From Planctomycetota bacterium (GTDB lineage Bacteria; Planctomycetota; B15-G4), in contig QNBX01000084.1 in assembly GCA_003644265.1 (NCBI GenBank), forward strand, positions 1 to 19,297: a DNA stretch of 19,297 bases, read 5' to 3'. Shown here one piece after another: positions 13,789 to 19,297 of the stretch. A program made the position numbers and the translations under genes. The number at the start of each line of letters is the position of its first letter. Position 1 is the stretch's first letter. The notes under the pieces are model-generated. The model searched no databases, was not told where the DNA came from, and worked only from the letters and a program-made list of their open reading frames with translations.

Positions 13789-14777
13789 GCACCCGCTTCG
13801 ACGCCTGCCTGTCCTCCCACGGCGTGCAGGACCTGCGGCGCGGCACGGTCAGCTGCGTACAGGTCAACCTCGGGCGCCTGTGCAACCTGGCCTGCCGCCA
13901 CTGCCACGTGGACGCGGGCCCGACGCGCACCGAGCTCATGGACGCGGCCAGCATCGCGCGGCTGCTGGAGCTGCTGGAGGCCAGCCCCTCGGTGCGCAGC
14001 GTCGACCTGACCGGCGGCGCGCCCGAGCTCAACCCGCGCTTCCGTGGCCTGGTGGACGCGCTGCTGGCCAGCGGACGAGCGGTGCTGGTGCGCTGCAACC
14101 TGACCGTGCTGCAGGAGCCGGGTCAGGAGGACCTGGCCGACTTCTACGCGTCGCGCGGCGTGCACGTGATGGCGTCGCTGCCGTGCTACACCGCCGCCAA
14201 CACCGACCGCCAGCGCGGGGGCGGCGTCTTTGCGCGCTCCATCGAGGCCCTGGCCGCGCTCAACGCCGTGGGCTACGGAGCCGCGGAAGGCACCGCGGAC
14301 GACGACGCGCTGCGGCTCGACCTGGTCTACAACCCCGGCGGCCCCAGCCTGCCGCCCCCCCAGGACTCGCTGGAGGTGGACTACCGCGAGCGGCTGGCGA
14401 ATGACTTCGGGCTGCGCTTCGACCGCCTGCTCAGCGTGACCAACCTGCCGGTGCACCGCTTCGCCGACGACCTGACGCGCGCGGGGCGGCTCGAAGACTA
14501 CATGAGCCTGCTGGAGTCGGCCTTCAACCCGGCGGCCGTCGAGGGCCTGATGTGCCGCGAGCTGGTGAGCGTGGGCTGGGACGGGCGCCTGGCCGACTGT
14601 GACTTCCACCTGGTGCTGGGCCTGCCCACCGGCGCGGGCCACGCGACGCTGGACGACATCCGCTCGTTCGATGAGCTGAGCGGCGCGCCCATCACCCGCG
14701 CCGAGCACTGCCTGGGCTGCACCGCCGGGCAGGGCAGCTCCTGCGGCGGCGCCCTCGCGGCCCCGCCCACGAGCTGA
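13779..14777 (+). CDS. arsS: Arsenosugar biosynthesis radical SAM protein ArsS (cysteine form)
   Basis: The 332-residue product has the radical SAM cluster motif LCNLACRHCHVDAGP, with C35, C39 and C42 ligating a 4Fe-4S cluster. QVNLGRLCN before it and DLTGGAPELNPRFRGLV after it are characteristic of the rSAM/Cys-rich (TIGR04167) family. MCRE, the downstream DCDFH and the C-terminal HCLGCTAGQGSSCGG (310-324) complete the Cys-rich half. In cyanobacteria the ArsM-ArsS pair makes a 5'-deoxyadenosyl dimethylarsinoyl compound, a precursor of arsenosugars; I infer the same role. There is no ATG near the N-terminus. GTG at 13779 overlaps the arsM end by 10 nt and gives the expected short lead-in before the cluster motif; TTG at 13764 is an alternative. 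No in-frame TGA precedes the stop, so no selenocysteine is needed. Confidence 0.92.
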   Translation: MLLSTRFDACLSSHGVQDLRRGTVSCVQVNLGRLCNLACRHCHVDAGPTRTELMDAASIARLLELLEASPSVRSVDLTGGAPELNPRFRGLVDALLASGRAVLVRCNLTVLQEPGQEDLADFYASRGVHVMASLPCYTAANTDRQRGGGVFARSIEALAALNAVGYGAAEGTADDDALRLDLVYNPGGPSLPPPQDSLEVDYRERLANDFGLRFDRLLSVTNLPVHRFADDLTRAGRLEDYMSLLESAFNPAAVEGLMCRELVSVGWDGRLADCDFHLVLGLPTGAGHATLDDIRSFDELSGAPITRAEHCLGCTAGQGSSCGGALAAPPTS

Positions 14778-14790
14778 GCGCCCGCGGGTC

Positions 14791-16176
14791 GTGACGCACG
14801 CCACGCGCAGACTCGTGATGCTGGCCCGGGCGCCGGCCCATGGTCGGGCCAAGACGCGGCTGGCCGCCGACGTGGGCGCGGGGGCCGCCTGCCGCCTGGC
14901 GCGCGCCATGCTCGCCGACTGCTGGGCCGCCGCCGGCGCCGTGCGCGACGCACGCACCGAGCTGCGCCTGGCCCTGTGCGACGCGCCCGGCGCCTACCCG
15001 CTGCTGACGCCACCCGCGCTGCGCCCGCTGCCCCAGGGCGAGGGCGACCTGGGCGCGCGCATGGGTCGCCTGGCCCACGCCGGCGCGCGCGAGGGACACG
15101 CCACGCTGCTGCTGGGCACCGACGCCCCCGGGCTCTCGCCCGAGCTGCTGAACGCTGCGCTCCAGGCCCTGGATCAGCACGACCTGGTGCTGGGGCCCGT
15201 GCCGGACGGGGGCTTCTGGTGCCTGGGCCTCGCGCCGCGCGCCGCCCAGCGCCTGCAGCCCGACTGGCTCGACGGGCTGGACTGGGAGCGGGACGGCACG
15301 CGCGCGCAGGTGCAGGCCCGGGCCGCGCAGCTGGGGCTCAGTCTGACCCTCGCGCCGCCGTGGTTCGACGTGGACCGCGGGCCGGACCTGGAGCGTCTCG
15401 CGCGTCATCTGGCGCTGCACCCCGATGCGGCGCCGCGCTGCGCAGAGTTGCTGGCCGGCGCGATCGAGCGCTCACCCCCGTCCCCCATGCTGCTGTCGGT
15501 GATCGTGGCCACGCTCAACGAGGGCCAGCGCCTGAACGCGTGCCTGGACGCGCTGGCCCGCCAGCCCGGCCCGGTGGAGGTCATCGTCTCGGACGGCGGC
15601 AGCGACGACGAGGGCCCCGATCGGGCCGCCGCGCGCGGTCACGTCGTGCTGCGCGGACCTTCGGGGCGCGGCGCGCAGTTGGCGGCGGGCGCGCAGCATG
15701 CCTCGGGCGAGGCGCTGCTCTTTCTGCACGTCGACACCAGCCTGCCCGAGGGCGCGCTGGACCGGGTGCGCGAGGCCCTGCAAGGCGGCGCCTACGCCAG
15801 CGCAGAGGCCGGCGCCTTCGTCACGCACACGCGAAGCGACCCTGCGCTGCCCAACCCCTGGGGGCCGCTGCTGCGCCTTGCAGACCTGCGCAGCCGCTTC
15901 ACTCGACACCCCTATGGCGACCAGGCCATGTTCTGCACGCGCGCCGCCTACGACGCGGTGGGCGGCATGCGCGCCCTGCCGATCATGGAGGACTACGACC
16001 TCTCGGTGCGTCTGGCCGGACGTCGGCCGCTGGCGCGCATCGGCACGCCCGTGATCGTGTCCGGTCGACGCATGCAGCGCCGGCCGCTGCGCACGCTGCT
16101 GCTCATGCGCATCATCCCGCCGCTCTACCGCATGGGCGTGAGCCCCAAACGGCTGGCGCGGCTGTATCGCGGGTGA
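14791..16176 (+). CDS. Fused arsenosugar-associated glycosyltransferases (TIGR04282-like plus TIGR04283-like)
   Basis: One 461-residue ORF joins two GT-A-fold domains usually found as separate proteins beside ArsS. Residues 8-225 resemble the CofC-like transferase 1 family: ARAPAHGRAKTRLA (12-25), LLGTDAPGLSPELL (107-120) and LVLGPVPDGGFWCLGL (132-147). Residues 234-455 resemble family-2-type transferase 2: LSVIVATLNEGQRL, EVIVSDGGSDDE (263-274), GRGAQLAAGAQHASG, LLFLHVDT (309-316) and MEDYDLSVRL (399-408). M233 marks the junction, but no stop, frameshift or ribosome site precedes it, so the fusion appears genuine. The start is GTG at 14791, 13 nt after arsS; ATG at 14818 would remove the first beta strand. 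The likely role is sugar or nucleotidyl transfer to an adenosyl-arsenic intermediate. That is inferred from context; neither domain's activity is shown by sequence. Confidence 0.88.
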   Translation: MTHATRRLVMLARAPAHGRAKTRLAADVGAGAACRLARAMLADCWAAAGAVRDARTELRLALCDAPGAYPLLTPPALRPLPQGEGDLGARMGRLAHAGAREGHATLLLGTDAPGLSPELLNAALQALDQHDLVLGPVPDGGFWCLGLAPRAAQRLQPDWLDGLDWERDGTRAQVQARAAQLGLSLTLAPPWFDVDRGPDLERLARHLALHPDAAPRCAELLAGAIERSPPSPMLLSVIVATLNEGQRLNACLDALARQPGPVEVIVSDGGSDDEGPDRAAARGHVVLRGPSGRGAQLAAGAQHASGEALLFLHVDTSLPEGALDRVREALQGGAYASAEAGAFVTHTRSDPALPNPWGPLLRLADLRSRFTRHPYGDQAMFCTRAAYDAVGGMRALPIMEDYDLSVRLAGRRPLARIGTPVIVSGRRMQRRPLRTLLLMRIIPPLYRMGVSPKRLARLYRG

Positions 16177-16207
16177 CTCCGAGGGCGCTGCCCGCGCCAC
16201 TCCGCGC

Positions 16208-16223
16208 GAGCGCCGGCGCGCTC
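16208..16223. terminator. Hairpin between convergent genes, possible bidirectional terminator
   Basis: GAGCGC-CGGC-GCGCTC is a perfect 6-bp stem with a 4-nt loop between the stops at 16176 and 16233. A second hairpin, GGCGC-TGCCC-GCGCC, lies at 16184-16198. Neither has a T tract, so the role rests on position only. Confidence 0.35.
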
Positions 16224-16232
16224 ACGCCGCGC

Positions 16233-17843
16233 CTACGGACCCTGCACCAGCTTCTGGATGGGGTTGCTCTTGGAGCTGTTCTGCCCGTTGGCGAGCAGCA
16301 CCTGAAAGGCCGCGGACGGGATGCCCGGCGGTACGATGAACGGCAGGCTGGCGGCGCCGCTGGCATCGGCGAGGGTGATGGCGAGCAGCAGCAGATCCGG
16401 AGCGGGGCCGCCGACGTTGAAGGGCTTGAGGTCCATGCAGATGCTGCCGCCCAGGAAGCAGGGGCCCGGTCCGATGCCGCGCAGCGATACGAACCACGCC
16501 AGCGGCTGCCGGGGCTGGGCGCCGATCAGGTCGAGCTGCGCGGGCTGACCCTCCACAAAGGTCGTGCCCGTGAGCAGCTGCTCGCACTCGTCGGGCACGC
16601 CGTTGGCGTTGACATCGAAGGCGTTGCCGGCAGCGAGCTCGTCGGCGTCGGAGATGCCGTCGCCGTCGCAGTCGGCCACCAGGGGCGCCGGGGTCACGCG
16701 CCGGATCTCGCCCAGGTAGCCCACGATCAGCAGCTCGCCCCGGCCATCCCGCCCGAACGACGTGATGAAGCCCAGCGAGCCTCCGGGCGGCGACAGCTCG
16801 AGCGTGCGCTCCTGCACCTCGACCGCCACGCCAGCCTCGACCGTGAAGGACCAGACCCGGCTGGTGCAGTAGTCACCAAAGAAGTAGGTGCCCTGCAGCT
16901 CGGGGATGTCGCTGCCGCGGTAGACGTAGCCGCCGATGATCGAGCAGCCTTCGTTGTGGTCAAACTCGTAGATGGGATCGACCAGCTGCGGCTCCGGGCA
17001 AGCGCAAGCTCCCAGCTCGGTGCACAGCGTGCCCTCCGCACAGCGCCAGCCGAAGTTCTGGCCGCCGGGGCTGTTGGGCCGGATCAGGTCCACCTCCTCC
17101 CGGCCGCCCTGCCCCACGTCGCCGATGAACACGGCGCCGTTGCGCGCGTCGAGGGAGAAGCGCCAGGGGTTGCGCAGGCCGTAGGCAAAGATCTCGTCGC
17201 GCGCGCCCGGCTCCGTCACAAAGGGGTTGGCGGCGGGGATGCCGTAGGGGAAGGGGCCGTCGACGTCGAGGCGCAGCAGCTTGCCCAGCAGCGACGTGAG
17301 ATCCTGGGCGTTGTCGAAGGGGTCGTTGAAGCTGCCGCCGTCACCCGTGCTCATGTAGAGCAGGCCGTCCGTCGGGCCGAAGGCGATCATCGATCCGTTG
17401 TGCTGCGGGAAGGGCTGGGGCAGCGCCAGCAACGTCTCCGCGCTGGCGAGCAGGCCGCGATCCGGGTCCAGCGGATCCACCAGGAAGCGCTGCAGCACGA
17501 GGTCGCCGTTGAGCACGTTGGAGGTCACGTAGAAGCGACCGTTGACGTCGTACGCAGGGTGGAACGCCAGGCACAGCAGGCCACGCTCGCCGCCGCTCAG
17601 GAGCTGGGCGCTCAGATCGAGGAAGGGCGTGGGCTGCACCTCGCCGGCCTTCACCAGCTGGATGCGTCCGGTGTTCTGCTCGAGCACAAACAGCCGCTCG
17701 TCGCCGGCGGGCGCGGTGGCGTACACGGGCAGGGTCAGACCGCTGGCCACGACCTCACTGGAGAGCAGCAGATCGCCGGCCCGGCTGGGGACAGCCAACG
17801 ACAGCAGGCCGAAGAGGACGAGACCGGCGCTACGAAACGGCAT
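16233..17843 (-). CDS. Secreted PQQ-dependent aldose sugar dehydrogenase-like protein (GSDH family)
   Basis: This 536-residue protein has a signal peptide cleaved near SRA at residue 22. The soluble glucose/sorbosone dehydrogenase beta-propeller spans about 30-385: SGGERGLLCLAFHP (83-96), PQHNGSMIAFGPTDGLLY (146-163) with H148 as the expected catalytic base, STGDGG (165-170), YGLRNPWRFSLD (221-232), GDVGQGGREEVD (241-252) and NFGWRC. Family enzymes oxidise sugars with PQQ in the periplasm, but many relatives are uncharacterised. DCDGDGISDADELAAG followed by DVNANGVPDECE (391-421) is a thrombospondin-type-3-like calcium-binding pair. The last 110 residues, with GPGPCFLGGSICMDL, form a module resembling the tails of secreted planctomycete or myxobacterial proteins. 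ATG 17843 is supported by GGAG with 7-nt spacing. It is convergent with the arsenosugar operon and divergent from the methyltransferase gene. Confidence 0.88.
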   Translation of the reverse strand: MPFRSAGLVLFGLLSLAVPSRAGDLLLSSEVVASGLTLPVYATAPAGDERLFVLEQNTGRIQLVKAGEVQPTPFLDLSAQLLSGGERGLLCLAFHPAYDVNGRFYVTSNVLNGDLVLQRFLVDPLDPDRGLLASAETLLALPQPFPQHNGSMIAFGPTDGLLYMSTGDGGSFNDPFDNAQDLTSLLGKLLRLDVDGPFPYGIPAANPFVTEPGARDEIFAYGLRNPWRFSLDARNGAVFIGDVGQGGREEVDLIRPNSPGGQNFGWRCAEGTLCTELGACACPEPQLVDPIYEFDHNEGCSIIGGYVYRGSDIPELQGTYFFGDYCTSRVWSFTVEAGVAVEVQERTLELSPPGGSLGFITSFGRDGRGELLIVGYLGEIRRVTPAPLVADCDGDGISDADELAAGNAFDVNANGVPDECEQLLTGTTFVEGQPAQLDLIGAQPRQPLAWFVSLRGIGPGPCFLGGSICMDLKPFNVGGPAPDLLLLAITLADASGAASLPFIVPPGIPSAAFQVLLANGQNSSKSNPIQKLVQGP

Positions 17844-17850
17844 GGATCAG

Positions 17851-17854
17851 CTCC
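17851..17854 (-). promoter_or_regulatory. Ribosome binding site of the sugar dehydrogenase-like gene
   Basis: GGAG on the minus strand, 7 nt before the ATG at 17843, fixes this start. Confidence 0.7.
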
Positions 17855-17967
17855 CAGGGACGAGACAGGGCCTGCGACCAGACGTGCGACCGCCACAGCT
17901 GCCCGAGTGACGCGACACCCCCAGAATCCCCCGGAAGAGGCCATGCGTCAATCCGTTCGGCCCTGGG

Positions 17968-17997
17968 CCCGGAGCCCAAGCGGGGGCTTGCTCCGGG
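17968..17997. promoter_or_regulatory. Long hairpin in divergent intergenic region
   Basis: CCCGGAG (17968-17974) pairs with CTCCGGG (17991-17997), and CAAGC (17977-17981) pairs with GCTTG (17986-17990). The loop is GGGG and the only interruption is a two-C bulge. It ends 26 nt before the methyltransferase ATG and 125 nt from the sugar dehydrogenase start. It could be an operator or RNA leader structure; no T tract marks it as a terminator. Confidence 0.5.
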
Positions 17998-18023
17998 GAC
18001 GGCGGCGCGCATGATCGGCGCGT

Positions 18024-18929
18024 ATGCACGCCCCGGCCGTCTTCCCGCACGACCCCATCGAGGGCTACGCGCTGCTGGATTGCGGCGACGGCGAGAAGCT
18101 GGAGCGCTTCGGCGGCGTGGTGTTGCGGCGCCCGGACCCCCTGGCCATGTGGCGCCCCGAGCGCGACGCCGCGTTCTGGGCCCAGGCCGACCTGAGCTTC
18201 GTGCGCGAGAGCGACCGCGGCGGGCGCTGGCAGCCGCGACGGGGCGCCGCGCCCCTGCCCGAGCCCTGGACGCTGACGCACCGCGACACCCGGCTGCTGC
18301 TGCGGCCCACACCGTTCAAGCACGTGGGCGTGTTCCCGGAGCAGGCCTCCAACTGGCTCTGGACCGCGCAGCGCATCGCGCAGCTGGCGCCGACCTTCGT
18401 CGCGCGCGAGGAGCCGCGCCCGCGGCTGCTCAACCTGTTTGCCTACACGGGCGCGGCCAGCGTGGCGGCGGCCCAGGCCGGCGCCTTCGTGACCCACGTG
18501 GACGCCAGCAAGCCGGCCATGCGCTGGGCACGGGAGAACGCCGCCGCGTCCGGCCTGGCGCCCGACGCCGTGCGCTGGATCTGCGACGACGCGCTGCAGT
18601 TCGTCCAGCGCGAGCGCCGCCGCGGGCGCCGCTACGACGGCGTGCTGCTCGACCCGCCGCCGTACGGCCGCGGGCCCGACGGGCAGCGCTGGACCTTCGA
18701 AGAGGGCGTGGTGGAGCTGCTGGCCGACATCGCCGGGCTGCTGGAGCCCGACGCGGGCTTTGTGGTGCTCTCCTGCTACGCGGTGGGCACCTCGCCCCTG
18801 GCCTTTCAGCAGATGCTGGCGGAGCTGGGCGCGGCCGAGGTGAGCGCGGGCGAGCTGGCGCTGCCGGTGCAGGACAGCGCGCGGCTGCTGCCCGCCGGCC
18901 TCTGCGCCCGCTGGTGGCGCGCGCCATAG
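18024..18929 (+). CDS. Class I SAM-dependent methyltransferase, RlmI/RlmK-like (COG1092)
   Basis: The 301-residue protein probably methylates 23S rRNA, by family. The N-terminal segment YALLDCGDGEKLERFGG is typical of the group. FKHVGVFPEQASNWLW (98-113) precedes SAM motif I NLFAYTGAASVAAAQAGA (137-154). HVDASKPAMRWARENA (158-173) carries the ribose-binding D160. WICDDALQFV (185-194) and LLDPPPYGRGPDG (208-220) give the catalytic DPP loop, and VLSCYAVG (248-255) has a Cys after the next strand. It lacks the N-terminal PUA domain of E. coli RlmI, so the exact base is not predictable. ATG 18024 follows a possible CATGAT box at 18010-18015, which would make the transcript nearly leaderless; there is no clear Shine-Dalgarno. 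Confidence 0.9.
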   Translation: MHAPAVFPHDPIEGYALLDCGDGEKLERFGGVVLRRPDPLAMWRPERDAAFWAQADLSFVRESDRGGRWQPRRGAAPLPEPWTLTHRDTRLLLRPTPFKHVGVFPEQASNWLWTAQRIAQLAPTFVAREEPRPRLLNLFAYTGAASVAAAQAGAFVTHVDASKPAMRWARENAAASGLAPDAVRWICDDALQFVQRERRRGRRYDGVLLDPPPYGRGPDGQRWTFEEGVVELLADIAGLLEPDAGFVVLSCYAVGTSPLAFQQMLAELGAAEVSAGELALPVQDSARLLPAGLCARWWRAP

Positions 18930-18961
18930 GCCGGCGCCAACGCAGCAGACACCTCCGCGCC

Positions 18962-18978
18962 GTCGCGCCGGGCGCGAC
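18962..18978. terminator. Short hairpin downstream of the methyltransferase gene
   Basis: GTCGCGC-CGG-GCGCGAC is a perfect 7-bp stem 33 nt after the stop codon. No T tract follows, and it lies immediately upstream of a possible promoter for the M16 gene, so it could equally be an operator. Confidence 0.3.
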
Positions 18979-18986
18979 CGGACCGG

Positions 18987-18992
18987 TATGCT
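18987..18992 (+). promoter_or_regulatory. Possible -10 element for the M16 peptidase gene
   Basis: TATGCT, flanked by G and GCGGGG, matches four of six bases of TATAAT. It predicts a leader of about 26 nt that still contains the Shine-Dalgarno. No -35 is visible. Confidence 0.3.
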
Positions 18993-19013
18993 GCGGGGTT
19001 CCCCCCCACCCGC

Positions 19014-19018
19014 AGGAG
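19014..19018 (+). promoter_or_regulatory. Ribosome binding site of the M16 peptidase gene
   Basis: AGGAG lies 6 nt before the ATG at 19025 and fixes that start. Confidence 0.75.
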
Positions 19019-19024
19019 AGCGCC

Positions 19025-19297
19025 ATGCGCCTCGCCCCGTCCCTCTTTCTGGCCATGACGCTGCTCGCCTGGCCGGCCGTCGCGCAGAACACCGCCGTCG
19101 AGGAATTCGTGCTCGACAACGGCATGACGTGGCTCCTGCTGCCGCGCTTCGAGGAGCCCAACACCATCTCCTGCGGCTGGGTGGCCCAGGTGGGCTCGGT
19201 CAACGAGCGCCCCTGCATCACCGGCATCAGCCACTTCTTCGAGCACATGATGTTCAAGGGCACCAGCACCATCGGCACGCGCGACGCCGAGCAGGAC
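19025..19297 (+). CDS. Secreted M16 (pitrilysin/insulinase) zinc peptidase, N-terminal fragment (3' end outside window)
   Basis: Ninety-one residues are present. They begin with the signal peptide MRLAPSLFLAMTLLAWPAVA, with probable cleavage after AVA at residue 20. The mature protein starts with the family's first strands (EEFVLDNGMTWLLLPR, as in the usual L-x-N-G-x) and reaches the inverted zinc motif HFFEH (70-74) followed by MMFKGT. H70 and H74 are zinc ligands and E73 the catalytic base; the third ligand lies beyond the edge. Bacterial M16 peptidases of this form are periplasmic or surface-bound and often occur as tandem pairs, so a second M16 gene may follow outside the window. The gene follows the methyltransferase after 95 bp and appears to have its own promoter and ribosome site. 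Confidence 0.93.
   Translation, partial: MRLAPSLFLAMTLLAWPAVAQNTAVEEFVLDNGMTWLLLPRFEEPNTISCGWVAQVGSVNERPCITGISHFFEHMMFKGTSTIGTRDAEQD

Noticed and set aside
13786..13800. Possible selenocysteine read-through at the arsM TGA after the final Cys-Cys
   Set aside because: Continuing the frame gives low-complexity Ala/Thr/Pro/Arg sequence unlike any ArsM tail, and the region is fully explained as arsS in another frame.
14775..14800. Possible SECIS element or Sec read-through at the arsS TGA
   Set aside because: The conserved tail is already complete with cysteines before the TGA, and only a short CCCGCGGG palindrome follows.
15480..15490. Separate gene starting at the internal ATG (15487) for the second glycosyltransferase domain
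   Set aside because: No stop, overlap signal or ribosome site lies before it, and the frame is continuous from 14791, so a fusion is simpler.
14976..18014. A 1012-codon plus-strand open frame overlapping the glycosyltransferase fusion and the sugar dehydrogenase
   Set aside because: It crosses two well-supported genes in the wrong frame or strand and shows only Arg/Ala/Gln/His-rich sequence.

Overview
The window is a gene-dense stretch of very GC-rich bacterial chromosome (roughly 70% GC by eye) with no rRNA, tRNA, CRISPR array or transposase that I can recognise. Signal peptides, a lipoprotein-like N-terminus, large secreted multidomain proteins with TIG or thrombospondin-type-3-like segments, an AceE-like enzyme and an arsenosugar-type gene set suggest an environmental high-GC bacterium. 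The secreted protein C-termini resemble those of Planctomycetota or Myxococcota, but the phylum cannot be fixed from this window alone.

Layout. Bases 1-367 hold the 3' end of a sulfatase/alkaline-phosphatase-superfamily gene on the plus strand, whose left part is a tandem 12-bp repeat. It converges, with only 7 bp between stop codons, on a minus-strand block reading 9949 to 375. In transcription order that block is malate dehydrogenase, an AceE-like thiamine-diphosphate enzyme, an ABC exporter ATPase, its FtsX/MacB-type permease, and a secreted HExxH metalloprotease. Gaps of 9 to 84 bp make one operon plausible. A divergent promoter region (9950-10103) separates mdh from a plus-strand lipoprotein of the sulfatase fold, a paralogue of the fragment at the left edge.

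After a possible terminator and an 11-bp minisatellite comes a tight three-gene plus-strand operon (12613-16176): arsM, arsS (radical SAM) and one protein that fuses the two glycosyltransferase families associated with arsenosugar biosynthesis. ArsM would methylate arsenite, ArsS would add the 5'-deoxyadenosyl group to the methylated arsenic, and the fused transferase is the candidate for later sugar steps. No arsR, arsB, arsC or acr3 lies alongside, so this looks like a biosynthetic rather than an efflux cluster. It is the most interesting part of the window.

The right end has a convergent secreted PQQ-type sugar dehydrogenase (minus), a divergent RlmI/RlmK-like methyltransferase (plus), and the 5' end of a secreted M16 zinc peptidase cut by the window edge. 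No gene-free stretch exceeds about 210 bp.
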